Source: Hericium rajendrae (taxonomy: Eukaryota; Basidiomycota; Agaricomycetes; Russulales; Hericiaceae). Taken from it: 64,000 nt of DNA. The position numbers and the translations under genes are program-made. The notes under the pieces are model-generated. The model was not told where the DNA came from and searched no databases. It saw only the letters and a program-made list of their open reading frames with translations. Shown one piece after another: positions 1 through 12,139 of this stretch. Positions within the stretch are counted from its first letter, which is position 1. Every line of letters begins with the position of its first letter. The DNA is taken from contig CM065879.1 in assembly GCA_033439255.1 (NCBI GenBank), positions 1,468,501 to 1,532,500 of the forward strand. Reading direction: 5' to 3'.

Positions 1-690
1 CATGACTATAAGTCAGCCAGACGAAGCAGAACATACTGTGATTTGACCGGTGCAGTGCCGAGAGGGTATGGATTTGCAGTTCCCGGCATAGTGCTCGCAC
101 CTGACTTTTGCATCAGAAAACCAAAAGCAAACAAGTGTAGTAACTTACTGTAACTTGGAGATTGACCGTAAATATTGATCTGCTTTAGCAAAGGCAAAGC
201 ATGCCGGCTCGGGCACGGCTCGGGGATCGCGAGCCGGCAACTACCGGATTGATCAGCCCGAGCCGGCGACGCTAGTGATTCCGACTCGCTGATGTCTAAG
301 TTCGTCCGGCGTGCTCAACTTGTCGAGTTTTCATCGACCTTGACATGGACACGCGGACGAAGCCAGCCCGAGCATTTTGGCCCAGCTGGATAAAGTAGCT
401 GGCTGCGCGCATATCTCTAGGCGAGGATGTCCAGTGAAGTTGAAGGTCGGTCAGACTATTCATCCCGGAAGGTGAGCTCAGGTTTTCGACTGTTTTCGAC
501 ATATGGAAGCTCCGTCTTGCCCGCATTTCAATATCCCCCCGCTATAAGTAGGTACCACTTGGGGCATTAGCCAATTCAGCCTGGTTACATCGCCAAAATG
601 GTTTTGTGCCAACTAATTTCAGCCAACTCATCGTCCGTAGCTGCAATTCCCTCAAGAAGCTGAAGTTGATCTAGAATTCGTGTCCGGCAG
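1..690. other. No gene recognised at left edge
   Basis: I see no reading frame with family resemblance or a plausible intron/exon pattern here. Short open frames on both strands have no coherent composition. The right limit is set by an apparent intron acceptor (ending at 690) in front of the old-yellow-enzyme fragment, so the last bases may be intron remnant. Confidence 0.5.
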
Positions 691-1153
691 TTGGCAAGTG
701 CTTGAACGACCCGATGGTGACGTTTAGCGAATTCGTGCGTCGCCTGCGCGCGAACCACCCCGACTTTGCGTATCTCCACGTCGTCGAGCCACGCATCAAC
801 GGCGAGGACTTCCAGGCCGTCGTAACGGAGACCAACGAGCCACTGCGCCAGATCTGGGCGCCAAAGCCGTTCATCGCGACCGGCGGATTCACGCGTGAGG
901 AAGTGATCAAAGTTGCGGACGAGAAGGACGTCCTGGTCGGATCCGGGCACCCATATATCTGCAACGTGAGTCTACTTTGTATGGGAGTCAGCAACGGTTG
1001 CTGATGTTTTTTATATCCGCAGCCCGACCTGCCGCTTCGCTTGAAGGCGGGCCGCCCTTTGACGAAATAAAACCGAGCCACCATCTACACGGGCGGGCCT
1101 GATGCCATTGAGGGCTACACCGACTATCCGTTCTTTACTGAGATTCAGGCTTA
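691..1153 (+). pseudogene. Truncated old yellow enzyme (NADH:flavin oxidoreductase) fragment
   Basis: Only the C-terminal third of an old-yellow-enzyme (OYE) flavoprotein remains, with motifs such as TFSEFVRRLRANHPDFAY and APKPFIATGGFTRE. It aligns with the last two exons of the intact paralogue at 1776-3074, including the acceptor at 690 and the intron near 967-1021. After that intron the frame reads PDLPLRLKAGRPLTK and then a TAA where the paralogue has the tyrosine of NKYDR; beyond it the frame resumes (TIYTGGPDAIEGYTDYPFF) to a normal stop. The FMN-binding N-terminal two thirds are absent. I infer a partial duplication or a decayed tandem copy, not a working enzyme. Confidence 0.8.
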
Positions 1154-1775
1154 ATTTTACTCTACTTAGTGGTCAGAGTATGCGCTTTCAGTGTATAAGA
1201 ATATGAATATCAGAATATTGCCAGCCATCTGCATCGTTGCTCAATGGAAAGTTGCGTGAGGCCATCGTTCGGCCACGGCCAATGCGACGCCGCGTACCCA
1301 GATAGATCAGTCAGCCGTTTTCCCCAGAACGTTCTGTTCTCGCAGTCATTGGACAACACTTCAACGTGGAATCCGCGGTCTTGCTGTTCTCGAAGCCCAT
1401 GTGTGATTCAAACGCGAAATATGGACGATGACCTCGGACACACTAGGCCCTCGCTAGACGATGCCTGAACAATGGCGTTGTTACTATCCCTTGATTGCGA
1501 GTATTGCGATGGGGTTCGCGAACGGAGATGATGTGGTGGTGTCTTCCCCAATCTTTCGATAATGATGCTTCCCCAACGCAGCTGCTCCTTTCAATACGGT
1601 AATCTCCTTCATTAGAAGCTGCTGCATGCCCGACGACCGAGAGTCTGACTCAACAAGACAGACCCGGCAAGCTCTGCTCGCCGCAACCTCATCGCGTACG
1701 ACTTGTAATTCTATGGTCTCTACATAAGATGCGACTCAGTCATCCATCATTGACCCAACAAGCCCGTTTCACACC
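1154..1775. other. Intergenic, upstream of the intact OYE gene
   Basis: No supported gene. The stretch presumably holds the promoter of the OYE gene that starts at 1776. The missing N-terminal two thirds of the neighbouring OYE fragment are not here either. Confidence 0.5.
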
Positions 1776-3074
<1,299 letters not shown>

Positions 3075-3579
3075 TGCCTTGTGTAACACTCGACGCAGTC
3101 GCAGCGACGTTGACGTATTTTCATCGTAGATCCAGCGGTAGGAGAGTATAGAGGCTGAATTTACTTAACGTTCTCTATCCAATATCTTGAAGTATCACTC
3201 AGTGGGACCTAAGATGAAGACGAGAGCGATAAGCTATTGCGCTATACAGGAAAGCGTACCAGTTCTCCCCGACTGTTGCATGTTGACATGGTCGCAGAGT
3301 CACGATACCGTATCATCGCAAAAGTACTGCTGGCGGATGATAGAACGACTTTGAACGTGTCATATGCAGGGACTGAAGCAGAGATGATTTGATGAGTGTC
3401 GACGATGTCGACGTCGGCTAGCACCCCATCGTCTCAAGAGTAGTTGAGGGTAGGCGCCCGCGCAACTACTAAGCGCCCAACTTCACTTTACGGCAATTTC
3501 ATGAGTACGAGTGCGAGATCTAAACAGGTTACAGTCCTCGTTACAATTTTACAGATTTGCTGCTATACATCGACTTCAC
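3075..3579. other. Intergenic between convergent genes
   Basis: 3' ends of the OYE gene (+) and TYR1 (-) face each other here. No gene or repeat recognised. Confidence 0.5.
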
Positions 3580-5200
3580 TCATGAACTGCTCGCGATTAC
3601 ATTCAACATCTCCGACCCGACTTTCGTCGCCTCCGCAAACCTCGATTCAAAGAACCTCGCCGTCTCCTCAAACCGCGTCTTGTACAGCTCAAAACTCCCA
3701 AATGACACGCACTGGCTCCATCCCCGCGATGCGACTACGAATTCGACATCGTCGTACCGATGCGACACGTCGTGCAGTGCCGAATTGATTGCCGCGTCAA
3801 GGCGCTCCTCCGACCGGAACAGGTACTCCGAGACGCCAAACCACATGCGGAAGATCGGCGTCGCAGCGACGTCGAGATGCTCGGTAGGCTTGAGACCAAG
3901 CTGGGCCCAGCAGTCGACCATCGCGAGGAGCGACAGGTGCGAGTTGGCGGGCGGAGGGCTCCTGCTCCCGCCGATCCCATTGCTTGTTGACGGCCTCCGT
4001 CCGAGACTAAATCGATTTAGTACGTCCTCGGACAGCAAGACGGGCGCGCGTGTATTGCTCTGCTCGTCGCCGAACACGCGGCGCCGCGCGTCGTAGATGC
4101 GTGCGCGCAGGCCGGCTTCGTCTGCGGCAAGCATGAGCTTGAAGATGTCCGTCACGCTTTGCGCGTACTGCTTGATCTGGATGCGCGCCGACGGGTTCAG
4201 GATCGCCAGGCCTGCGTAGACGTGCCATTTATTGGAGAAGATGCGGAGCATGATGTTTACTTTGACGACCTCGATGCCGCTGATGTAGAGCCCGTGTTCC
4301 CAGGGGTAGGAGGCTGCGCTAGCCCATGCAGTGCCCATGCTGAAGTACCGTAATTTTAGAAGGGCTAAGACATCACAGCAGAAGGTCGTACCTCAAGAAA
4401 GCCGCGTGCGTCACAGCTTGAGTGTTGGCGGTGACGACGTCGTGCTCATCGTAGGACAGATAGACATAGCGAGATTGTAATGGTCTCAGGATACTTTCTA
4501 CCAAGTGTAGTGATTCGTCGGGCGCACGGTGTTGAATAAGGACCTGGACGACACTGATGAGCCCGGTATCTTTCCAGAAAGGAGAGTAATGACCAGTGGT
4601 TGGTCGCGTGTATCTACTGTCGGACCATGGAGTGAATGACATGAGACTATGTCGACGTCTTCCGGAAGGTGTTTCTCGAAGGCCTCGCGCTCTGGAGCTT
4701 TGACCGAAGTTTGCCCAGATACAATCGCTCCCACCTTTGTGGCTTGAGAGATGCAGATGAGGAATTAACGAGGATGTATCACAAGACAGACGCACATGGC
4801 CCATACTCTTTGACAACGCGGTCAATGAACTCGGCTTCGACCGAATACATGATGAAGTCGGACGTCCTCGAGACATAGTGGCCATCCTTGAGAACAGTGA
4901 TGCCTGGAACGCCTGTATATAAGAATAGTGTAAAAGTTACGAGCTGGCGTTAGATGAAGCACGATTCTTACTTTCATAGGATGCTTTAAGCGCTTCATAC
5001 TTTTCTGGGAGATCACAGACATGAATCCTGGCTCCTCTTGTCAAATCGAGCGCTTAGCACGAAGGGCACGGTGCTCACTTTTTCCACCCTGCCTGCGACA
5101 GACGGTTTGCATACAACCTTCCCATAGCCCCCATGCCAATGAGGCCGATCGTAGGCTGCTCCTCGATGGGAGCGTCAGGTGTCACATCTGGCGGTATCAT
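3580..5200 (-). CDS. TYR1: Prephenate dehydrogenase (NADP+), TYR1-like
   Basis: Converts prephenate to 4-hydroxyphenylpyruvate with NADP+ in tyrosine biosynthesis; cytosolic. The start at 5200 gives MIPPDVTPDAPIEEQPT followed by the Rossmann motif IGLIGMGAMG and YANRLSQAGW. I resolve six exons by GT..AG junctions. Exon 1 is 5079-5200, then RIHVCDLPEKYEALKASYE, then a segment with DGHYVSRTSDFI, then VGAIVSGQTSVKAPE with HSLHGP, then YDEHDVVTANTQAVTHAAFL, and a long last exon starting MGTAWASAASYPWEHGLY. The conserved HSLHGP and TQAVTHAAF segments match fungal TYR1. Every junction keeps frame with no internal stop, so I judge the gene intact. Its length agrees with the ~450-residue yeast enzyme. 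Confidence 0.9.
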
Positions 5201-5967
5201 GACTCTAGTCTAACTTGGTCCTAGTTAGCTTGTAAAAATGGTAAGAATTGAGCTAATTTATGGAAACATACTGTACAAGGGGCCCGTGGGTATAGTGACG
5301 TTCAGCAGAACTGCTTAGATGTTCTTGGAGGTCACCGAGTCATCGTGGCCGTCGGTGAGATATCGCTTCCTGTTTGATCTTATCTGCGGGTTGCGCTCGG
5401 CTAATGCTCGGCCCATCCCGGCGGAGCTACGCCGTTGCCACCGTGTCCGTTCACGACAACCTAAACTTGTTTCCAACATCGTCCTCGCCAGCAAGAACGA
5501 AATCCAAAGTTTGAGAACGTCGAAGACGTGCCTTGATATCGTTTGCTCAATATCTATCTCTTTGGTTCTTGATGCTGATCTGGTACGCAGCAAAGTACTG
5601 GATCCAAAGATGCAGTCATGAACCCGTCATGAGCCCCAGAGTCAAGCTAGCTTCAGCGCCCTCGACCACAATCGTGAATTAAAGCATAACGCCGAAAACA
5701 GCTTATCATAACCTAAAGGTGATCGCTACAAATGTTCTCAACTACAATCGTAACTACAGCCTTTTCCGTTTCGTATCATATGAGTCCTAGCTAAACTTAT
5801 AGTAACTTTCATACCGCCGTGCTTCTTCCCAAAAGCTCCGACACAATCATAAGATGTCCAAATCTCAACGGTTCACTAACCCAACAGTACCTCCAGACCA
5901 TCTTGTCCATCATACTCCGAACCTTCCGCACCGTTGTGAACCTGGAGTCTCCTAGCGCTTTTCTCTC
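5201..5967. other. Intergenic; no gene seen
   Basis: Contains the presumed TYR1 promoter. Two opposed ~90-codon frames at 5315-5621 mirror each other and show no family signal, so I treat them as chance. Confidence 0.5.
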
Positions 5968-6648
5968 CTAATCCATGCAACCCTCCGATGGCGCGAACAC
6001 GAGCGTGCTGCACTCATCGCCCGTCTCGTTCCTCATCCCAGGCGCAGTAAACTCGCTCCCACTGCTGCTGACCGGTGTCGCGCTCTCGCGGTCCAGCGCG
6101 GGTGTACTCGCGCCATAGCGCGCGAACAGCGACTTCCAATCCGTGTCGACCGAGACCGCCTCCGCACTGCCCTCCTTCCCCCTCTCCGCCTCCCTCCCTC
6201 CCTCCTGCAAATTTTCCTTCTTCGCGCGCTTATGGAGGCGCGACGCCTCGCTACGCACCCGGCGCAGCCGGACGTGCGCGTCGTCGCGCGCGAAGAGGTC
6301 GTCCGCCACGACGAGCGACGGCAGCACCGCGCGCCGTGCGCCGCTCTTGCGCACGCCGTTCGCACGGCCAAACAGCGGCTGGAGGATCGTGCTGAGGCCG
6401 CGCTCGAGCCCGCGCTGCACGTTGACGCGGAAGCCTGCGCGCCGCGCGCTTGTGGGGTGCAGCAGCGAGAGCATCTCCTCGTCGCGCGAGCCCGGGTCCG
6501 CGCGCACGATGGTGACGTCGAGCATGCGCGCGGCCTTCGCGTCCGAGCGGCGTTGTGCTGCGCGCTGGGAGGCGGTGAGGCGGTTGCTGGTGGGCGGCTT
6601 GCGCGGGGAGGGGGTGCGTGGTGTGCGGGGAGCGCGGGGGGTGTCCAT
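5968..6648 (-). CDS. Hypothetical basic, Arg/Ala-rich protein
   Basis: A single-exon frame of 226 codons with a clean ATG. The N-terminus is rich in Pro, Arg and Thr (MDTPRAPRTPRTPSPRKPP), followed by an Arg/Ala-rich stretch, a more ordered centre (residues ~85-130, with GLERGLSTILQPLFGRANGV) and a Ser/Glu-rich acidic tail. A short basic stretch (SRLHKRAKKE) could be a nuclear signal. No enzyme motif, signal peptide or membrane segment is visible. A TATA-like element lies about 135 nt upstream (6781-6790). Codon use is strongly GC3, like the other real genes here, which favours a true gene, but I do not recognise the family. Confidence 0.6.
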   Translation of the reverse strand: MDTPRAPRTPRTPSPRKPPTSNRLTASQRAAQRRSDAKAARMLDVTIVRADPGSRDEEMLSLLHPTSARRAGFRVNVQRGLERGLSTILQPLFGRANGVRKSGARRAVLPSLVVADDLFARDDAHVRLRRVRSEASRLHKRAKKENLQEGGREAERGKEGSAEAVSVDTDWKSLFARYGASTPALDRESATPVSSSGSEFTAPGMRNETGDECSTLVFAPSEGCMD

Positions 6649-6780
6649 CGGTCGACGAGGTGAAGGCGGTTATGGGGTATAAGGGAATAAGTTAGCGTAT
6701 GTTTTCGTGAGCAGATGTTCGTAAGTGTGATCCAGCCACGGGTGCGTCGAGCTCTTGAGGGTCAGCAGGGTCTCGCAGGT

Positions 6781-6790
6781 GCTTTTATAT
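6781..6790 (-). promoter_or_regulatory. TATA-like element upstream of 6648
   Basis: On the minus strand this reads ATATAAAAGC, about 135 nt upstream of the ATG at 6648. Position and sequence fit a core promoter TATA box for the hypothetical gene. Inference only. Confidence 0.35.
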
Positions 6791-7202
6791 GTCGAAGGCG
6801 TTGGGGACGGCGGGGACGGCATCATGCCACTCGGCGATAAAGGCGTTGTGGCTGCAGCTGCATAATGGCCTTTCACCATCGTCGTACCGCCACACGCCTT
6901 GTCCGGTCGTTCAAAAACCTTTGTTGGGTAACGCCCAACGCCCGTTTTATCTCTGTGAACCGGATGCAGTGCGACGACGTTCTTGGCGGTGGCACTGCAT
7001 TGTGGTCCCTGCAAATGTTCAATGCTAAAGCCCTTGTGTACGCACAATTTCATGCCGGCCGAGAGCGAGCAAAGACCACATAAATGACCTGCATTATGTC
7101 GAAAAAACGGGACGGATATCATAAAAGTCATCATCACAAGTCATCACCACATCAACCACCGTCGTATTCCTATTCGCGGTCACAGCCAGCATCAAGACGT
7201 CA
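6791..7202. other. Intergenic; no gene seen
   Basis: Lies between two minus-strand genes: 3' flank of the Arf-GAP gene and 5' flank of the hypothetical gene. Short frames on both strands lack coherent composition. Confidence 0.5.
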
Positions 7203-9197
7203 TCACATCGTCCCCCATTGTCCTGGCCCGGCCTGTCCTGCAAATCCGCCCTGCGTCGGACCAGAAGGCTGCTGCATCCAATTCGTGAACGGATTGGTAG
7301 CCTGTGTCTGCATAGGCTGGGCCTGAGCAGCAAACATCTGCTGTGGCTGTTGCGGCTGCTGTTGGAAAGATGTGCCCATCGCGAACGGCTGCGGTGATGG
7401 CGTAGTATGGAAAGGCATCTGCGGCTGCGCCATCAATCCTTGCCCTGCCCCGCCATTGAAGAACGGATTCAAGTTGGCATGTGGCTGAGAGGGATAGGGC
7501 TGCTGTTGTGGTCCCGAAGGTGTGAAGCCAGGCTGCTGCGGCGCAAAGCCAGTCTGCTGAGGCGCAAAGCCGGTCTGCTGAGGCGCAAAGCCGGTCTGCT
7601 GAGGCTGAAAGCCAGTTTGTTGGGATGCGAATGGGCCAGGTATCGGCGTTGTGAACGATCGCTGGGTGAGCTGCTGGGGCGGTGGTGATTGCGCCGACAT
7701 ATGTGCGAACGGGTTGCCGCCGGGCATCGCGGTGGGCGAATAAGTCGACTGGGGAGCGAAATCGGTGGGCTGTGACTGCATCTGGAAGGGCGACGATCCC
7801 ATCTGCATGTGAGACATCCCCGAATTCATGCCGCCGCCAGGGCTCGCGCCCAAGGGTGCACCGTACCCGCCCGGAGACAAACCACCTGTAGGGAAGGGGT
7901 TGGTTGGCGCGAGACTGTTACTTGACGCTGGCATGGACATGGTGGACTGATACTGAAGCGGTAATGTCGAGCTGCGAGAAGGGTCTTGCAGGGCGACTAG
8001 ATCATCCCAAACGCCGCCTGACGGAGAGTTCCGTGCGTGCTGTTGTGGTTGTGATTGTGGATGCGGCTGGGGTTGGCTCGGCCAGGATGGTCGAGGGGTA
8101 TAAGCAGCAGAAGATGCCTGAGGGGTAAAACTAGAAGGGGGTTGAGGTTGAGAAACTACGCGTGTGGGGAATGGATTCGATGTGGTCGAGGACGGCGCGC
8201 GCATGGACCCTGCGGGAGGCTGTGGAGGATGAAAAAAGGATGGCAGCTGCGATGAGGTCTGTGGTGCAGGAACAACCGGAGCAGTCGCAGAGCGTTGTTG
8301 TCCAGATGGCATTGCACCCGGTTTGTTTGACGACGCAGATCGAGACGGGCCTAAATGCTGAGCCACGATCGCTGACCGCGAGACAAACCTCTTATACTCA
8401 TATTTGTCTGAGACAAAAGTTCAATGTAGTCGTATGAATAGTCGTTTGATGGACTGACCGCGAATGAATTTCTCCAATTCACTGTCCCGTTCGGAGTCGA
8501 CCATATTGGTCGGTGGTGGATTGCGGACTTCGTCCGGATTATAATGTTGATTAGATTTGATATTTCCGTTCTGTCGCATATTCTTGAACACATCGTCAAT
8601 GACCAGGGAAAAAATCACAGAGGTAAGTGATGCACCGACTTCTACTTGTTCTTTGGTCCAGGTATCCAGCGTCAGGCTCTTGCTACGTACAGAGTTAAGG
8701 CTACAATTGAGAACAGCAGCTGATGAGACATACACTTTGGTGATATGGGTGCCAATTTTTCTATGAATGCTGGCGCAATTCACGCTGAACGAGGACAATG
8801 TTGAGCATGCTGTGGTCGTGTGGATTGAGCCTAAGACTACACACCAGATAAATATACCTAAGTTATGAGACGCCCATCGTGGGTTTCGTGTCTTGCAATC
8901 CGCACAGAAGTCTGCAAGCAACCATCAGCCTGTGGCCCAAAGATTTCAGATGCAGCTTGGCATGGAGCGAGGCAAAGTACGAGCAATATGGAACATCCAG
9001 AGCGCGATCTCCGACATTTCTTGGAGATCCTTGGCGTTCTGGCCCAAGGAATCAACGGCCACCTATCCAAGCTAGACCTCCGCAGCACTTGTTATGGCTT
9101 TAAGGATTAGACACTCACCGTTCCCCGGCTTCGTTGCGAGCTCCTGCACCGCCTTCTGATTGCGTTCAGCACTGATCTTGGCTAAACCCGAAGACAT
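7203..9197 (-). CDS. Arf GTPase-activating protein with NPF/QTGF tail
   Basis: Stimulates GTP hydrolysis by Arf GTPases in vesicle traffic. The start at 9197 gives MSSGLAKISAERNQKAVQEL; exon 1 is 9119-9197. Spliced exons rebuild a perfect CX2CX16CX2C Arf-GAP zinc finger: FCADC, 16 residues ending NLGIFI, then CVNC. The Arg-finger region IHRKIGTHITKV follows, then SLTLDTWTKEQVE, NPDEVRNPPPTN and KYEYKRFVSR. Five introns are needed in the first 700 bp. The remaining ~390 codons form one exon with a disordered Pro/Gln/Ser-rich tail holding several NPF motifs (EH-domain ligands), an acidic Trp motif (GVWDDL) and four consecutive QQTGF repeats near 7540-7620. Fungal Arf-GAPs of the Age2/Gts1 type have a similar layout. 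I cannot assign which orthologue it is. Confidence 0.88.
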
Positions 9198-9768
9198 CGA
9201 GTAGGGTGCCTGCTACTTGAGAGGGGTCGCGGCAGTATAGAAGGTTCCGATTAGGTTCGAAAGCTTGTTCGCAAGCAAACGTCGAAGCTTTTGGGTATGT
9301 TGTCGTGTTGAGCTCAGCGGCCAGCTCGAACTGGGTAACCTCGTCCCCGGGCCGAAGCGGGACCGCGAATCTTATCTTATCGAACAACGCTGGCGACCAG
9401 TGCCTTGCCAGTGCCACTATTTCCAGACGGCCTCGATAAGTTTATCTTTGTCGGTCCAAACTATGTATGCCCCCCTATAACTCGACTGCAGAGTTTTCGC
9501 ACTCACCGGAATGGAATCTTGAATGGAATCTTGGTAGAGCCGTCTAACCCTAGGTTGCCCCATGTGAAACTTAAAGCGGCTGCTGGAGCACAGGGTTTCA
9601 TTCCATTAATTCCGGCCGCTGCGAGAATTCTCTGATACCAATACTTAGGGTTCCTCCAGTGCCCACCTATACCTCGACTGCCCGTAGCCACTGATACAGG
9701 TACGTCCGAAGTCATACTTCTTTCCAGTCATCTCCACTCCCTTCGTCTCTACGTGCATCGCTGTCGCC
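9198..9768. other. Divergent promoter region with repeat copy 1
   Basis: Upstream of both the Arf-GAP gene (-) and the protease gene (+). It holds copy 1 of the ~100-bp direct repeat (9298-9401). No gene recognised. Confidence 0.5.
9298..9401 (+). repeat. ~100-bp direct repeat, copy 1
   Basis: Shares the core GGGCCGAAGCGGGACCGCGA and flanking blocks TCGAACTGGG.AACCTCG and CTGGCGACCAG with copy 2 at 12010-12115, in the same orientation and with roughly 90% identity over the central 75 bp. A weaker match (GT.GTGTTGAGC) extends the left side. The two copies bracket the protease gene. On the minus strand both read open as IRFAVPLRP, so a decayed gene fragment is possible; a short mobile repeat is the other reading. 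Confidence 0.7.
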
Positions 9769-11310
9769 ATGGCCACGCCCTGCCCTCCTTCCGAGATGGA
9801 GGCCAAGTATTACTACGCTGGCCTGCCCTCCGCCCCGCCCTTGGTCGCTCGCAGTAGCACCACTCCGTGGGAGGCACCCACGGGCCCGGAGGCGTACTCC
9901 CAGCTCAAGGAACTTAGGATCGTCGGCAACCATGCAATCACGGAAGTCTGGGTGGGCAACTTGGCTCCCAAGGTCCTCGCCCTCCTGGATTCGAAGCAGG
10001 TCAAGTGGACCAGCATGGACCTCGTTCGCATCGGCATCGTCGGAGAATCTCTTGCCCCTGTCATCCTCTGGATCGGCGTAATGCCCGCATCTCTCTCCCG
10101 CGAGGACGGCGTCGCCGTGGCCGTCAAGTGCCGAGAGCTTCTTGTAGAGCATGGTATCACCGACGTCGACGTCGAGATCCGCGAGTCGGTCGTCACCCGA
10201 TCCGCCCGTCCCAAGCTCGTCGAACCCACCTCCTCCAATCCAACTGTGAACGCTCGCGGGCCTCTTACCGCCACGCTCGGTCTCCCCATCTGTGCCCAGC
10301 TCACGCCTTGGGCTGAGGGCACCGGCGGCTTCTTTATCGCCGAAGGCGGCGACAGGAAGAGGCTGCTCCTCATCACCGCTCGCCATGTCGTCTTCACGCC
10401 GGACAAAAACGACAACAAGAAGTTCGAGCACAAGATAGATGGTCAGTTCCGTCATAACGTCATCCTTCTTGGCGGCGCGGTGTTTAAGAAGTTTCTCGAG
10501 TCCATTAAGGCCGAGATCGGAGGGAAGGCGCTCATCGCCCGGCACCAGGAAGGGCGTATTAGGGTGGTCGACGGGAGGGACGACCCGGCGGCTAACAGGG
10601 AGCGCCGGAATGCTCAGGATCTGTTGGATGAGGCGATGGAAGCGATGGAGGGTCTCAACACCTTCTACCAGGATGTCTCGACGCGCTGGGCCACCCCGGA
10701 GAGTCGCGTCTTGGGCCATGTAATCTTCTCCCCTCCCATTGACGTCGGTGCCGGTACCGAGAAGTACACCGAAGATTTCGCCATCATCGAGATGGACGCG
10801 AGCAACTTCAAGGACAACAACATCGACCTCGGCACCCAGATCCCGGCCGACGAGCTCACTCGCATAATGTACCCCAATCTCCAGAATGCTCGTAGCTTCA
10901 CGTACCCGGACAGCGATACCATCTCGGATGAGGAGATGCGTCGCCCGACCATGCTCGACCAGAATGGCGACCCGTGTCTCACGGTGTTCAAGCACGGCAA
11001 CGCCACCGGCCTGACCATTGGCCGCGCCAATGACATTGTCTCCTACGCCCGCAACTACGACGACGGCTCCCCCCAGACCTCCAAGGAATGGGCCATCCTG
11101 CCTCTTGACACCAAGTCCGGTGCCTTCTCCGCTAAGGGCGATTCCGGCTCCGTCATCGTCGACGGCCTCGGACGTATTGGCGGCCTCCTCACCGGCAGTG
11201 CTGGCGCCACGTCTTCCTCGGACGTCACATACGCCACGCCCATCAGCTTCCTCCTGAAGCGCATCCAAGGCTACGGGTTCCGCAATGTCAACCCGGTATT
11301 CGCCGCCTAG
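9769..11310 (+). CDS. Trypsin-like serine protease, intronless, cytosolic type
   Basis: A single uninterrupted frame of 513 codons. The C-terminal half carries a chymotrypsin-fold catalytic triad: His206 in LLITARHVV, Asp336 in EDFAIIEMD and Ser459 in AKGDSGSVIVDG. The spacing between His and Asp is unusually long and includes a helical insert (RNAQDLLDEAMEAMEGL). The N-terminal ~170 residues look like an independent domain (ELRIVGNHAITEVWVG, DLVRIGIVGESLAPVILW). There is no signal peptide, so secretion is not indicated. Proteases of this build are multicopy in Agaricomycetes. It is intronless, unlike its neighbours, and lies between two copies of a direct repeat, which suggests mobility or retro-copy origin. 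Substrate unknown. Confidence 0.82.
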   Translation: MATPCPPSEMEAKYYYAGLPSAPPLVARSSTTPWEAPTGPEAYSQLKELRIVGNHAITEVWVGNLAPKVLALLDSKQVKWTSMDLVRIGIVGESLAPVILWIGVMPASLSREDGVAVAVKCRELLVEHGITDVDVEIRESVVTRSARPKLVEPTSSNPTVNARGPLTATLGLPICAQLTPWAEGTGGFFIAEGGDRKRLLLITARHVVFTPDKNDNKKFEHKIDGQFRHNVILLGGAVFKKFLESIKAEIGGKALIARHQEGRIRVVDGRDDPAANRERRNAQDLLDEAMEAMEGLNTFYQDVSTRWATPESRVLGHVIFSPPIDVGAGTEKYTEDFAIIEMDASNFKDNNIDLGTQIPADELTRIMYPNLQNARSFTYPDSDTISDEEMRRPTMLDQNGDPCLTVFKHGNATGLTIGRANDIVSYARNYDDGSPQTSKEWAILPLDTKSGAFSAKGDSGSVIVDGLGRIGGLLTGSAGATSSSDVTYATPISFLLKRIQGYGFRNVNPVFAA

Positions 11311-12009
11311 GCGTCGCCATGAGTTGAATTCACAACGAATTATCTCAGTCGCTCGGTTTTTAGCTGAGAGACTAGTTGTTTGAGTTCGTCTTCTTTCTTT
11401 GTTCTCCTTTCCCCTTCACGCGCTGATGGCCTTTTTCAATGTCCAGTGCGGCCTTCGGTTCATGCGGGATGTGGCAGATGCAAGCACTCGACTAGTCTTT
11501 GTTTATCAGGTCGGTGGCCGCGGAGTTGTTGAAAATCGTATTCCTCGACTTCACCGTTACTACACTTCAGGCTTCACGGCTTTGTATTTTACTAGTTTTA
11601 CACTTCTCCACAGTATCTACTGTTCTAACACTATTCCAATGACTTGCTTAGTGAAGTATCTTATAATGGACTACAACTACGATAAGTCACAAAGCCTAAT
11701 CAATGATTACAAGTTGTACCACCATTGGCTTTGGGTCTTAAGTCAAGTACTCCACTGACTCCGAGCCTAGCGATTAGTATGTTCTGTGCACGACTCGCTT
11801 GGCCGTTCTTAAGCTCGAGCGCGAGACTCGATGCTCGAGTAGCCGTTCTCGCACAGCTGACACCGCGTCACCCGTTTGCGCGTTTATCCACTTAGATCCT
11901 CAATATTCCCTAAGGCCGTGGAAGCGTCTCTGACGCGTCTGTCGTGCGTCTATGACTGTCATAATCATTGGTCAATTTCCTGGTTACACCTCGGAGGTGT
12001 CTAGAGTAC
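11311..12009. other. Intergenic, AT-richer; no gene seen
   Basis: Downstream of the protease gene. A 119-codon frame at 11399-11758 has no coherent composition and I treat it as chance. Confidence 0.5.
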
Positions 12010-12115
12010 GGGTGTCGTTGTGTTGAGCCAGTGTTCCGGTTTCGAACTGGGGAACCTCGCCCTCGGGCCGAAGCGGGACCGCGAATCTAATCTTATCACA
12101 CACCCTGGCGACCAG
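12010..12115 (+). repeat. ~100-bp direct repeat, copy 2
   Basis: Second copy of the repeat at 9298-9401, same strand, sharing GGGCCGAAGCGGGACCGCGA and CTGGCGACCAG. It ends 25 bp before the start codon of the PEX39-like gene, so it lies in that gene's proximal promoter or 5' UTR. Confidence 0.7.
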
Positions 12116-12139
12116 AACACTCACAGTGTAACTTTACTC

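Noticed and set aside
9298-9401. tRNA gene or tRNA-derived SINE suggested by a TTCGA-type B-box-like motif in the repeat
   Set aside because: No cloverleaf, acceptor stem or A box could be found in either copy.
9712-11268. 518-codon antisense frame over the protease gene
   Set aside because: It mirrors a gene with a complete catalytic triad; the antisense frame is a by-product of GC-rich third positions and has Gly/Asp/Val-rich composition with no motif.
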